Shown one piece after another: positions 12,005-24,733 of a stretch of 64,000 nucleotides of DNA (position 1 is its first letter; the number at the start of each line of letters is the position of its first letter). This stretch comes from Halichondria panicea. Its lineage: Eukaryota > Porifera > Demospongiae > Suberitida > Halichondriidae. The stretch is from the NCBI RefSeq assembly GCF_963675165.1, contig NC_087384.1:2316501-2380500 (forward strand), written 5' to 3'. Under the pieces are notes generated by a model. The model saw only the letters and a program-made list of their open reading frames with translations. It searched no databases and was not told the origin of the DNA. The position numbers and the translations under genes are program-made.

Positions 12005-12639
12005 GACCGTTCAAGAGAGCTGACTAACTTAAACAGACAATTAAGACTATATAGCATGCAGCACACAATATTATAGTGTAGTAGTGTATTATTATAGTAA
12101 CTTGTTTCGCTGATGGCTGTACGATGCTTAAACGTATTATTTGATTGTTAAACGTATTATTTTGATTTTTTTAATTCGTTTGCTGACCTTTTACTATAAT
12201 TATATACACTAATACCCTGAGGCAATTCAGTTGGGTATACTCATTAGCAGTGCATGCATGCATGCATTGTGTATAGTTCTAGAAAATTAACAACTAGTAG
12301 GAATACAGGCTTATCCTTTATTCATTGATGGATTATTACTTTTCTCAAAACAATGAATATTCTTAAGGGACTTTTCATGGGAATCAGCTCTAACAGTATA
12401 AGAACTGCTATAAGCATGATGATGGTGCAAGACGTGGGTGCAGCTGTTGGGAGCATCAATTAATGAGCCTATAATTATGGACTTTCCCTGGGACAGTCCC
12501 TTTGCCCTTTGCTGACTAATCTCATAAACACTACTTAGTCTACTACCGCAAAAGAAAACAAACACACACATACCCCCAATTAGAGATATACACATAGACA
12601 AATAAGAACATAACAAATGGATTTTAGGAATTGCCTCCC

Positions 12640-14630
12640 CACAGCAATGAGCTACTCACTCACAAGGCTGCTAGAGAAGCAACAGATGAGATGGCTACCC
12701 TCCTAAAAGTACTATAGAGCAACAGTAATGTGCAAAATTCACTTATCTGCTTTACATGACAGGAACAACAGCCAATTACTATCAGTGAAGTCATCAGAGC
12801 TGGCTCTCTGGGACAAGGCACTGCAGTGAGACTTTGATCTGGACATAGTCATCTACTCAAGAAGTGAGCACCTGCTAAACACAGAATAATAGTAAGAACA
12901 TTATTACCGTAAGAACCTCGATTTAAGGCGACCCTCCAAATTAATATGCGACACCCAGGAGCTTCAAAAATTTTCTGACCCCTAAAAGTAGCGACAGCTG
13001 CGTTGACAATTAATGTCGCGTTCTAAATAAAGGTAAATGTAGCCACCCCTATAGCTTCGATTGTAGCCCACTGGAAAATCTAGACTCGCAAGCCGTCACT
13101 GTTGCAGGTGAACAGTAGACTGGTCAAACTCCGTGTAGAGACTCGTGTTGCACCGTCAGCATATCTGATAAGATTCTAAGTGGCTGCAGTTTTCGTGACG
13201 TCACTATACTGCTGTGCTACGTAGAGTTTTCTAGTGGTACGTCACTATCAACGATCTTGCGGTAACCGCATGCGGTTAGTTGCCACAAATATCGTGGCAA
13301 ACCTTACACGAGTCTCTACACGGAGTTTGACCAGTCTACTGTTCGCCTGCAACAGTGACGGCTTGCGAGTCTATGGAAAATCAGTGTTTCTAAGCGGCCT
13401 GAAATCGAGGCAAGTAGACTCTGTAAAGTTACCTCCAATTAGATGCGACCCTCTAAATATTCGACACCAGGACTTCAATACAATTTTTTAACCTCCAAAA
13501 AAAGCGACCTCTGGCTTCGTAATTATTAAAAAGTGTCGCTTTAAATCGAGAGAAGACGGCTAAAGCTAGAGAAGCTTGAGAAATTCTTGAAAAGAAGCAG
13601 CGATGTGCAATTTAAGAATAGGACACCTCACTCTGTCCAGTTTCGGTACAAGGACCTCATTGACGTTGACATGCTGGTGACCCCTTGGTGGGACAGTGTC
13701 TCCCAGCTGAGCCTGTTCTTAGACAAGATCCCGGTTCAAAAGCGCTTCCTGTGAGTTAAAATTCAAGAACAGAACTGCATATCAAGTATATATATATATA
13801 TGCATGCATGCCAATGTACATGCAGGTTCTCAATTGGAGCCTCCAAATGCAGGTGCAGTTTATGCAGAAGCAAGATAATGAGGCAAGGGATACATACATT
13901 ATATTATAGATTGCAGTTCATCTACATGTAACATTGTGCATGTACGTATATGTACCGCAATGGTATAGGTCAAAGTGCTTATTCAGCGTGCTAAGGCATG
14001 GAGAAATAAACAATGGCCAAATGTTTACCCATGCAGGACAGAAGAAGCCAAAGTCTTACTTTCTTTCTTTGCTCGTTTTGAAAGCTTATCAGCGTGCAAA
14101 GAAGAAATTTGGAAATCAAATCTTTCGCTGAATGAATGGCTGAAAAGTACGTACACGCATGCAGTTATCACATCATAGTATACCCTTACATCGATCTATT
14201 CACGCATAATTATACCATAATAGGACCTCCTATGAGCTTAAAGACCTTGTTCTTAGGGAAGATCAACAAGAGTAAGTCGATCTATACATTGTAGAAGTAT
14301 ATACTGGCATTGTTAATCACTATAATTATATACTGTATAAGGTATATATCTAGATCTGTTACACAACCACACACATCACTCATTGAAATACAGTATTCAC
14401 TAGGACAACGACTATACTACATGGTGGAAGGAACTGGTAACACGATTCTGCATGACACCCCAAAACCCCCTCGCCTCCTGGACCCAGCTAACCCAGCCAA
14501 CAATCTATTTGACACCGGGTTCACCACTACACGTACCGGTGACAGGTCACATGATGAGGGGGAGGGGAACTGGGCTGAGATAAAGAAGAAGATTGAGACC
14601 ATCGACCTTACTGTAGATATAACAGCCTAA
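12640..14630 (+). pseudogene. OAS-like pseudogene B (all exons, several frameshifts)
   Basis: All seven exon homologues are recognisable. Exon 1 (about 12640-12712) has the AREATDEMATLLK helix but no in-frame ATG. Exon 2 (12763-12863) keeps the GSLGQGT motif, but a small deletion before FDLDIV shifts the frame. Exon 3 (about 13553-13750) carries DLIDVDMLVTPWW. Exon 4 (about 13828-13880) has TGG reduced to TG in the KWQV motif and a GC donor. Exon 5 (about 13969-14131) has RAKAWRNKQW and then a frameshift before KKPKSYFLSLLVL. Exon 6 is about 14223-14271. Exon 7 (about 14393-14630) is open and contains PRLLDPANPANN and TIDLTVDI. A 293-bp MITE sits in intron 2. The number of independent frame breaks makes it a pseudogene. 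Confidence 0.82.
13081..13373. mobile_element. Mutator-like MITE, 293 bp, 9-bp TSD
   Basis: Inverted repeats of about 67 bp begin TAGACTCGCAAGCCGTCACT and end with the complement. The 9-bp direct repeat TGGAAAATC flanks it (13072-13080 and 13374-13382). It lies in intron 2 of OAS pseudogene B. The 53-bp element at 4464-4516 has the same TIR tips. Confidence 0.87.
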
Positions 14631-14763
14631 TAATTATAAGAGTATTATAACTCATCATAAAGTATTTAACTTTATACGTATTATGTTGAAATTACTAATT
14701 GAGAGCTAGACATGCAGTGAGATTATAGGTACGGTATATAAACTTAACATGTTCCATTATTTA

Positions 14764-15276
14764 CAGTATTTATTCTACTGAGATTACGCCCACCCTAATT
14801 GCATGCTACAAAGTAGCTATAGGTGGGATGGGCTTAATTTCGAAAACGATATAATTTTGTCTCGAAATTAAGACCACCCATGCAGGTTATTTGCCTCGAA
14901 ATTACGCCCGCTCATTAAAAAACGATCTGCATGCGTCTGACCTGCAGCTATTGAAATACAATGCAATATACAACAATGCATAAGTAAAGTAGCTATATAA
15001 TTTTATATATGTATGAAGAAAAGTATATAAGTCAAGATTCTGCATCAGAGAGTTGTTCCTATATATATATTCAGAGTCTTCAACAGAGATTTAGAGAAGA
15101 TAGCTCATATAGATCCAATAATTACTGCTATTTGCAAGTAGACTATAGGAGACAAGAACAAATCAGCTCAAGAAATTGTTATTTTTTTTTAGCAGTGGGC
15201 GTATTCTCAAGGCAAATTAGCCTTTGCAGGAACTTTCACTCAAAAATGGGGTGGGCGTAATCTCGATAGAGTACGG
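14764..15276. mobile_element. Tc1/mariner-type MITE with TA TSD
   Basis: The ends carry inverted GAGATTACGCCCACCC blocks (left near 14780, complement near 15255), and the termini C(A/C)GTA... and ...TACGG are bordered by TA (14762-14763 and 15277-15278). The interior repeats 'CTCGAAATTA(C/A)GCC(C/A)' in both orientations. No transposase. Confidence 0.6.
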
Positions 15277-15369
15277 TAATTATGCAAAAACAACAACCTA
15301 TACATATTTTCGTGGGTTTTAATATTTCTGCTATTTCTGTAAGTGAGAGTAAAATCGCAAAAAATGTGT

Positions 15370-15750
15370 ATACTTATGTCTAGCAGATAATTGGAAATGC
15401 AATGAACTTTGCAGCTCTCTTCTCACTCTTGAAGCTACCAATATAGCTAGCATTCTATAGTGCAGAGCTAAGTAGAGTAGCAACACTCCATATAATTATG
15501 GACAAGTTTTGCTATACGCATGCACTGTTTTGAAAAGGCTGCAATAGCATTCCGAGTAGGCATAACTCAAGAACGATTATTTTGCAAATCCACACATTAA
15601 AATCCCCCAAAAAACTTTGTAGAATCCTATAGAAACTCTAACTTGCAGTTCATTGATCCTTGAACAACTGTAGCAGTCTACACACATACAGACACACATG
15701 CATGCACACATTATATACCGTATATGTATACTTTGCTTGCGCATGCGCAC
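15370..15750. repeat. Dispersed repeat family R1, copy
   Basis: Shares AAGTAGAGTAGCAACACTCCA, a GCATTCCGAGTAGGCATAACT-like block, TTTTGCAAATCCAC and a CACACA stretch ending near GCGCACCGAGGCATAA with the other R1 copies. Confidence 0.55.
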
Positions 15751-16061
15751 CGAGGCATAACAAACATTAATTTCACAACTGCAGAATAGCAAAATGAGAA
15801 ATTGTACTGTGAAAATATGCCACCTTAAGGTATTTACAGTGAATACTCCGAGTTCAGAGAAACTGAAATTCATGGGTATATAGCACTACAGAGTATATTC
15901 ATTGAATTACTGCATTATCACAACTACAGGAATGCAATCCTTGTATGGAGTGAAAATCCCCACACACACACACACATGCAGTGGAATGAATAGAGTGCAC
16001 GTACATGCAGCAATAAGCCTATAAAGCAATTGCTATAATAAACTAATTGCTATAATAAACT

Positions 16062-16613
16062 ATGGCGACAACCCAAGTCAGAGTAAAGAGGCCATTAAGA
16101 AAAGCTCGGATATTAAGCAACAAAGTTAGAACTACACTGATAAAAATAAGTCAACAAACTTTCCAGCTGGAATCTGTTATCAGTGGCTTACTAAATTAAT
16201 TGACATCACACAGGCATCTGAAGAGGAAGAAATAGACATTGACATATCAGATGTTGTTGTTGGAGGATCAGTGGCTCATGGTACAGCATTACCTGGGCAC
16301 TTTACATTTTACCTGACGCCAGCTTGGAGTAAGTTCACTCTCAGTATACATAAATATTACGTATATTAAAAATTATTACATACATATCACAGCCTCATAG
16401 TCCCTGGGGAGAACCCCTTAATAATGGAGAAGTACTGTGACATCCTCCCAGACCGGCCATGCATGCCTCCTCGATCCTGCCAACCCATTCACAAACTTGT
16501 ACCGACAAGGCCTCGGGGAAGTAAAACCGAGCGGGGGAAAGGACATTAAAGAACGATGGGAGATATTTGCAAAGAGAATAGAAACACTTAATCTTGTGAT
16601 GAACCTCACATAG
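16062..16613 (+). pseudogene. OAS-like relic 3: exons 1, 2 and 7, catalytic Asp lost
   Basis: Exon 1 (from ATG 16062) encodes a basic start, MATTQVRVKRPLRKA, resembling exon 1 of the gene at 19694. Exon 2 (16214-16328) encodes ISDVVVGGSVAHGTALPGHF, but the catalytic FD.DL is replaced by FTFYLT, removing both metal-binding aspartates. Exon 7 (16393-16613) follows at once with VPGENPLIMEKY, and a frameshift separates this from LDPANPFTNLY. Exons 3-6 are missing. It belongs to the same divergent sub-family as 19694-24989 and 25190-25395. Confidence 0.75.
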
Positions 16614-16854
16614 GTCATTTAGCCTTACAAGCACATTTACTAGCTGTTCATTGCAGCTATACATGTTCATGTTTGCTACCATCAATAAAATTGCAATAAT
16701 AAATGCAGACTCTTGAGTCTAATATTCCAGGAACTATATAAGCAACCAATTAATGTATACACTATACACACATAATTATACAGAATTCATGACATACCAC
16801 AATATTCACTCCAATACTACAGAAATACAGTTACGGAGAAACTCAATTATTACA

Positions 16855-16867
16855 ACTATAAAAGAGC
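16855..16867 (+). promoter_or_regulatory. TATA-box candidate of OAS gene D
   Basis: CTATAAAAGAGC lies about 90 bp upstream of the gene D ATG and matches the TATAAAAGAG string before gene A. Confidence 0.4.
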
Positions 16868-16947
16868 TAGGACCTCCAATGTGTATACGTATACCTATAT
16901 ACTTTGGATTTCTAACTTCATTTTAGCTGAAAGCTATATTACCCAAC

Positions 16948-18464
16948 ATGGCAGCCTCTCATGCCCCAAATCATACTGAAGCTGAGAAAGCAATTGGAGA
17001 ACTAGTCCTAAAATTACAGGTACTCGACCCATGCGCCACTGTAACTCTACCCTATATAAATATTAATACCCCTATACATATATATATTAGCTATTCAGTA
17101 CTGTGACAAATCTATATATAATTATATATCACAAGTTATCTATAGAATTTTCAATTCAGACAAACCTTTCAAAGTACACACAAAGCCCCAGTATTAGAGT
17201 GAATGAGATTGTTAAGGCTGGCTCCATGGGACATGGGACAGCTGTGCCTGAACACTTTGACATTGACCTGGTGCTCTACTCTAGCGGTGAGTATATACGG
17301 GACTATATGCATGTCTTTACAACATTATTAATAAATTACTGAATGCAATTTGAAAATGCAGATGTGAACAGAGATTCAGTGAACAGAATCGGATACGAAA
17401 GCTACTTAAAGCAAATAAGAGCTTTCATAACAGATGGCAGAGTCTTCAGGGCAGGAATCGTCACTAACATCAATCTGACCAGATACGCTGTTCAGTTTCA
17501 ATATGAGGGCTACATCGATGTGGACCTCCTAGTCAGCCCTGTCTGGTGGGGGGGACAACCCAAACATCCACGAGAGCTCTTTGAATTCCTGCGAGATAGG
17601 GTGCCTAACGATGCTGAAGCCAGGCATAAGTAAGCATTACTTCACAATCATGTATGCTTTATGCTGACTATAATTATAATGAACGCACGAATGCTCTCTT
17701 TGAGTATAGATCGAAATCAATGCATGTATGATTCTGCAGGTTCAGTGTGAACGCATCCAAGTGGCAAGTTGCTTTCATGAAGAAGCAAGATTCATCCGTG
17801 AGTTCACCAACACATTATGTTCAGTAAATACCTAATAGATTGTCACACAAACAAACATAAGGTGAAGCAGCTAATCATACGAGCTAAAGCATGGAGGAAC
17901 CAGCTATGGCAAAAGAGCAAGGGAGGCCGAGGTCGACCAAGCTCTTACTTGCTCACTCTGCTGGTACTTCATGCATACAAGACTTCCTCTGGTACTGCCA
18001 AAAGGTACGTAAAAATTACGATATGTACTATATAATTTTAAGTTAATATTTGACACTCCATATAGTACAACACAAAAACTGAAGGAAATTGTTCGCAACC
18101 ACAGGACAATGAAGTAAGTATAACCCAGAGTGCATGTGCATGTTTTTACTGCACACACTCATGTGCATGGTATACAACTATATTATGTACACACTGTATG
18201 AGTCAACGTGCATGCTAATTTTCCAGCATTTACTGGGAGAACTACTACAACGCTAGAGACTACCCCACCCTCTTTCCCTCGTCCACTCCACGCCTGGTCG
18301 ACCCGGCCAATCCAGCTAACAATGTCTACCAGTCTGGCATTGGGCCGTACCCACCCAAGAAAAGGCCGTGTGACTACGAGCGTGGGGATGGGGACTGGAG
18401 CCAGTTTGTGGACAAAGTGGAACACTTTGACCTTGAGAAGAGTGTGGAGGAGATCACACGTTAA
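16948..18464 (+). CDS. OAS-like nucleotidyltransferase gene D (intact, 317 aa)
   Basis: The seven exons are 16948-17019, 17160-17286, 17362-17629, 17740-17797, 17862-18004, 18066-18113 and 18227-18464, totalling 954 nt with no internal stop and GT-AG borders throughout. Motifs: GSMGHGTAVP with HFDIDLVLYS (D58, D60), YIDVDLLVSPVWW (D119/D121), FSVNASKWQV (the hydrophobic core strand), RAKAWRNQLW, SSYLLTLLVL and PRLVDPANPANN. Every element of the OAS catalytic core is present, so an active 2'-5' oligoadenylate polymerase is likely. Exon 7 and the bases just after the stop are almost identical to those of gene A, whereas exon 3 is much more different. This suggests gene conversion or a recent partial duplication. 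Confidence 0.9.
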
Positions 18465-19693
18465 GACCGTTCAAGAGAGCTGACTATAACTTTAGTACTT
18501 ACATACACAGGACTATATATAATTATAGTAGCACATTGTTAGATATTAGAACTTATAGAGTTTCCATGCACGTGTGACCAAAAATAACAAAAAGTATTTT
18601 GCAACAAATTAAGGGACTCTCCGTAGCCAGACATACAATATTTAGAATAAAGACTTATAACATGGCAAGACACAAAAGAAGACCAATAGGACGAGCTACA
18701 TGTAGGGAGATAGTTATAAGCACTTATCTGACATCCTAAACAAGGCCGGACTGTTTATAGAGGCCATTATATGAGTATTTATTATCATCATCGTGTACAC
18801 ATGAGGCATTTCAAAGGGAAGTATTATAGGACATGTAAAAAGGCATCTGAGATATTTGTAGAGGCTCGTTGGGCCAGGGCACCATGCATTGTTTATGAGC
18901 ACTATAATTATAATTAAGCAATTACTTCTGATAGGTCTCCTTCCGACTAAAAGAGACGTGGCCCAGTTGAAGTTGCTACTGGATACAAAAAACTATATAG
19001 GAAAGCTTGAGTTAAGTGAAAATGTGCGTCACTACAAGCATATACCATGAAATAAATGTTACATTGAGCCCCTTTTCATACATGCACATCTATAACGTAA
19101 TGAGTGCCTATAATTATGAGCCCAAGATTTCACTTCATTAAGCAATTATTGTGACTGCCGGTAGGATTAGTAATTAAGCAGGGGAACATACAACAGCAAT
19201 CCAATGTAACAAAAATAATCACAGGACCAGTGTTTATATACTTCTCCGGCTAACAACTAGCACTTAACCAGACCCGCACACAGTATTATATAGTCCGAGT
19301 ATATCACAAGAGCTTTTATAGTGGGAAATCAATGATTATGAATGATCCTGTGAACCTTTCAAACAATAATTATGTGTATTCGAGTGAAATAGGGGAAATG
19401 GCTAAGGGAGAGGGAAAATGCCGGGGAAATTAATTTTTTGTTGCAACATTGATAGATTGAAGCTTGAACATGCGAAAAAACGTATCTATTAGGCCAAAAA
19501 TGTGTGAGAGCATGCATGATTAGCTACATTAACTAGATGAATAGAGCAAGACTAGAGGCTGAGGCAAAACGTTTTTTTATGCAGCATTCACATTACTCAT
19601 TAGGTAAAGGTCCTTAACCAAACATCCATAAACAAGGAAGGGATCAAGCTAGCTAGCTAGCTTGCTACATAGTATACACAAGGCCATGTGACA
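18465..19693. other. No gene seen
   Basis: Intergenic, AT-rich sequence between OAS genes. Several TATAATTATA palindromes are present, and I recognise no exon or transposon end with confidence. Confidence 0.5.
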
Positions 19694-21002
19694 ATGGCAC
19701 TGGCTCTGGCAGTACCCATGAGCAAAGCTAGTAGAGTGAGGACTCCACTCAAAAATGTCACAGCATTTGTGAAGAGGGTTAGAAGCATACTAAAAAAGAA
19801 GGTGATCCTCATTTGGAACTCTAGATATGCCATGTGCACTGTGTTTTTCTGGTCTAGGAGTCTACTCTGGGCATAAGCATATCTGAAGTATACCTTGGAG
19901 GGTCCCTAGGGCAAGAGACAAGTCTGCCTGCACACTTTGATGTTGATCTATGCATCTATTCACCAAGTACAAACACACTATGCATACACTATATATACTA
20001 CAGTTCATGAGAGCAAATGAGCTATATTAATTCATGTTGTGCATTAGCCTAAATTCATGCTAACCCTACAAGCCCTACAAAGGCTCACACAGACTGAAAC
20101 ATAATTATTGTGCATATAAAAAAATTATAATAATTATGTTCAATCTCAAATTTAAAAACTAAAAATACTTACATGATTATACATAATTATGTTATCTTAT
20201 GCGTTATGGTATCTTACTATACAGGTCTGCATCCGAGCACGAAAGAGGTATCTGAGGAACAGTACAAATTCATACTGGGCAGAACAATCAAGTGCCTAAG
20301 GCACTCCATTACTGACATAAAGAACATTGAGAGGTTGTACCACGGCTGGCGTTTCGAGACCTCTAACCTGAACATTGATTTACAACTCAGTCCTCAATGG
20401 AAGAAACAAAACTTGGAGGATTTGTACGACTACCTCAAAGGAATGCATCCAAAGAGGAGGAATTTGTGCGTAACCTTCTTGTCTCTTATCGTTCTATGAT
20501 ATTACTCTCTCTAATTATGCACACACAAAGTCAGGTTTTGCTGTGGACTGTTCAAGTATCAGACAATGCTAGTAAAATCACAACCACAACAAGTACGAAA
20601 TATTTACGATATCTACAGTATGTCACATGATTTATTAACAGGTAAAAACACTTATAAAAAGATTCAAGGCATGGAGAAACAGAACATGGGACAAGCAGAA
20701 AAATGGCTGCCCTAAATCCTACCTACTGTCTATGCTCGTACTGATATCCTACGAACATGCACCTGCTGAGTTAGCACAGGCAGAATCACTAGAAGAACTG
20801 GCAAAATGGTGGGTGGGCTATTGATTTGGGAAAAGTTTGCATCCACTTGCTTCTCTCGCTTATATAGGATGACCAAGGATATCAAGAAGCTGGTCGAGAG
20901 TATTGCTATAAATCAAGACCTAGAGTGATTTGCTTTACCATTATTTTACCACTATGTACAGTAAAACATTGTGGTACAACATTATGGTATGTATATACTG
21001 TA

Positions 21003-21190
21003 CCGTATAGCGGGTATATTTCGAGGGTATAAATTTTTGCGTTCATTTTCGTGGAATAGCAGCCTTTTGCAGCATGCATGCATGCGATATTAAATTCAGG
21101 GTTATAAATGTTCGCGGTACATGCTTAATCCGCAAAAACCACAAACATTTATACCCTCGAAATAATTATACCCTCTATACATATATACGG
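21003..21190. mobile_element. Tc1/mariner-type MITE, 188 bp, TA TSD
   Basis: The ends CCGTATAGCGGGTATA... and ...TACCCTCTATACATATATACGG are imperfect inverted repeats, followed inward by inverted TTTCGAGGGTATAAAT. TA dinucleotides border both ends (21001-21002, 21191-21192). It lies in the last intron of OAS gene E. Related end sequences occur at 36157-36651 and as fragments near 35380, 38300, 39690 and 54830. Confidence 0.65.
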
Positions 21191-21352
21191 TATATACAGT
21201 CATGAATTTGTACAACATTTCATACCCTAAACACGTGCCAGGCTGCAAAAACATTGCAATGCAGTAGCCATTAAAGGAAGTACCAAAAACCTAATACAGA
21301 CACACAACTACTCTCTATCAATACAGCATTCACGTCCCTGGGGAGAACCCTG

Positions 21353-24300
21353 CACTGTTAAAAATGTGGTGCTATTGTAACACCCAAAAGTGGGGTAAAA
21401 CCATTGTACCAAATATGGCACTCATATATGGAGTTATTACAGCACCAGATTTTAGTGTTATTAAAACACTCATTTTGGAGTTGTAACAGCAGAAAATGTG
21501 CTGTACTTGCACTTTCTTGGAGTTACTGCAACTCCAAACTGTGTGTAACTTTTACAACTACACCTACAAGGTGTTATTAAAGCACTGGGGATGGGTGCTG
21601 CTGTTACTACAGGTACAGTTGTCATTGCTACTCTTCATGCAAAGCATAAAATATTGCATGCATGCTTATTGCACTTCTCGATAAGCTCATGCACTTGACT
21701 TAAATGACGTAACATAATTATAGCATGTGTATAATGATATGCATCACGATAGCATACAATAAAAGTATGAAGATATGTATACCTATAACCTCATAAAGTG
21801 TTTAATAACTACGACCACAATACACTTAGGCAGTTCGGGACCTTAAAAATATAAAAATAAAAGGGTGCCATGCAGACATGCACGTGGGTACTAAAATGTC
21901 AAAAACATAGTACAAGAGTTTCATAGAATGAATCTACTTCATACACTTCTTTCTCTACGATGACGAAGTAGTTCATTGATCCAGATTCAATAGCACTTTT
22001 TCTACCTTGAACGAACGTTGCATGTCATCCACCTGCATGTATATATTATGATGGGATAAGGATGGGGCTCACAAAAACAGTAGGCAGTGATATAAGTGAG
22101 TAGGAGACAATTATTCAAATAAGCCGAAAGCCTAACACTTTAACAACTGTTGTCACCTCTTCCAAATATCCAGTGTGCATGCATTACTGTGTATAATTAT
22201 ATATGTATGATGACAGGGTTATTCTCGTTATAATAGGCATATACCCCCCCACACAGGATGAATTCAAGGGCAACAGAAGAATCTGTTCTCAAGTATCAAG
22301 TATTTGTAACTGTTTATGCATTACATACGTGGAGCAGCAGCTTGACAAATATCATTTGTACTGCATCCTTCTTCTTACAGTATTATCTTCAGAACTGAAT
22401 AAAAAAAATGTATGTTTGAAGATATGGGTTTCTATTTACCATTAGATTGTGACTGCACCAGTGACTGCATAGTCTTCGACCAGCTCCTGTAGCTTAACAT
22501 TGTTCTCCTTTGTTCGAATTCTTTCCAATTTACCTCAAAAGTAAATCTATAGGTATCTTTCCTGTAATTTCAAAAAATTCTATTACTACTGCAAACATTT
22601 ACAGCTATATGCTTGAACACAATAATGATTAATAGTGAACTTACATAGACATAATCGGTCAGTGGTGGATAGAAGGTAAGTATATATGCACATCTGTAAC
22701 TGCTGGTCGATCATATCACTCCTGATAGCACCTTTGTTACGCTTTGTTTTTGGACTATTCCTTTTAAAGAGCAGTGGTTTATCTTTGGACAGATATTGAA
22801 TCTCAATTTGCGACGCATATTCTTTAACCTCGTTTAAATAGCTCGACTCCATGAACCCTGCATGAAAAGAGTACCTATAGCTCTTACGATGCGATAATTT
22901 TGTAAGAAACAACCATTATCTTCTTGTCATTGGAAATTAATTTAACAATAATCGGAAGACAAAAATTATAATTATGATGATTTGTATGCAAATGTAGATA
23001 CGTGCGAAAAACCAGTCTGACAGGAAAGTGTTCCTAACGCTCAACATACATCTAACTGACGGACACGTGCCCACAAAGCCCAACATATCAGACTGACAGA
23101 CAAGTGCCCACAAAGCCCAACATATCAGACTGACGGACAGCTGCCCACTTAGCCCAACATATCAGACTGACGGACAGCTGCCCACAAAGCCCAACATATC
23201 AGACTGACAGACAGCTGCCCACAAAGCCCAACATATCAGACTGACGGACAGCTGCCCACAAAGCCCAGCATATCAGATGGACGGACAGCTGCCCACAAAG
23301 CCCAACATATCAGACTGACGGACAGCTGCCCACAAAGCCCAGCATATCAGACGGACGGACAGCTGCCCACAAAGCCCAACATATCAGACTGACGGACAGC
23401 TGCCCACAAAGCCCAACAAGAATTATTATATAGTTACAATTATAGTAGTGAGTAGTAGACTTGCAGTCCTGTCTATGTCAAGCTTTTTAGCACAACAATG
23501 GTTTTGCAGCAACTTACTCTATAGTTCCGAGTCAAAGCAGTGTGCCATCTTGCAGTGTAGTACATCTAGCAACTTAGTCCATGTAGTACCAGAGCATGCA
23601 CAGTACAGAGCTAGAGTAGGCCTGGCGCCTTCGTACAGTTAAGGTGCACGCAGCTGTGTGCAGAGACTCTCATGCAGGCAGCTGTCTATCACAAGGTTCA
23701 CGTGAGATCAGTGCTGCACGTCTACCACCCACGATTTTGTTTTGTTTATGTAGTCTTGGCTACCCACCACGCATTTGAGTCTGTGCTCATCAATTAATTA
23801 TGATCATATCATCAGTGTATGCCCTTGCATGGAAGAGGGGAGGGGTGGGAGCAAAGTAAGAGTTAAATTTGCAGGGCAACTGTACGAGTAGAAAGAACAC
23901 ACTATAAGCCAGCTACTTTGCTAAATACAGGATGTATGATTTTTCAGACGATTGAATTGTTAATAATTATTGTTGGGCATTAATTTGTCCGTTAGCGTGA
24001 CATGCACATAGTCTAGTCCTCAATAGATGTTGCAACTTCAAACACATAGTTTTACAGTAACTAATAATGATAACTAGTACTGGTTCATCACATAAGTTAT
24101 AAATACTGAATAGCTAAAATATTGCCGGTACACTTGAAAAGTGCACTAATTTTTTCTTGGAAAGTTCCTCACAGGGCCGATTGTTCCGTCATCAGTACAA
24201 GTGTACTGCTTTACTCCTGTATACATAATTACGCATGTGATTAGAATTTATACTGAATAAGTATAATAAATAAGGTGACTATAATTATAATCTACTTGCA

Positions 24301-24733
24301 TGCTTGAATACAAAGGTATAATAATTATACCAGATTCAACTATTTTAATGGAACGGGTTTGTTATACTATATAAGCAACTATTTATTTACACATGCAACT
24401 ACACGAATCATTATAGACTGGCCTTGATTTGCATGCAGGTGATTTGTAGAGGTGCTTACATTGCACCATGTATAGTGCTACAATCACACAATTCTTATTT
24501 GAGTAACACCATCTGGTGTATAGTTAGAGTAATATGATTTTAACAACTAGGTAAGTGCATGCACAACACTGTTTAAAATGTTCCACAAGCACTTTTAAGT
24601 GTATAATAGCACCCTTTATTGTTCTAGTAACACGTAGCAGTTACGACTGCACTCTTAGTGTTGTGATAGCACCATTAGGTGAGTGTTGGCATAGCACTTT
24701 GGGTGCTATTGTAACTACCCATTTTTAACAGTG
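21353..24733. mobile_element. CACTA-like DNA transposon, non-autonomous, in OAS exon 7
   Basis: The termini are CACTGTTAAAAATG and the exact complement CATTTTTAACAGTG. A TG dinucleotide flanks both ends (21351-21352, 24734-24735). The subterminal 200-300 bp at each end are packed with short repeats around 'AGTGTT(A/G)T(A/T)A(A/C)AGCAC', a layout known for CACTA/EnSpm elements, whose animal members often begin CACTG. The 3.4-kb interior holds a 37-bp minisatellite (23042-23413) and short ORFs such as 22586-22912 on the minus strand, in which I recognise no transposase. I infer a non-autonomous element; the superfamily call rests on termini and short TSD only. Confidence 0.72.
23042..23413. repeat. 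37-bp minisatellite, about 10 units
   Basis: Units begin CAACATATCAGACTGACGGA and continue CAGCTGCCCACAAAGCC. They start at 23081, 23118, 23155 and every 37 bp to 23377, with a divergent first unit near 23042. Variation is a few substitutions per unit (for example CAGCATATC, GACAGAC). The array is inside the CACTA-like element. Confidence 0.9.

Noticed and set aside
22586..22912. 108-residue minus-strand ORF in the CACTA-like element as a transposase
   Set aside because: No catalytic pattern or zinc-binding motif is visible and the length is far below that of a transposase.
23042..23413. Regular direct repeats resembling a CRISPR array
   Set aside because: Units are head-to-tail with no unique spacers, and the sequence is animal DNA; it is a minisatellite.
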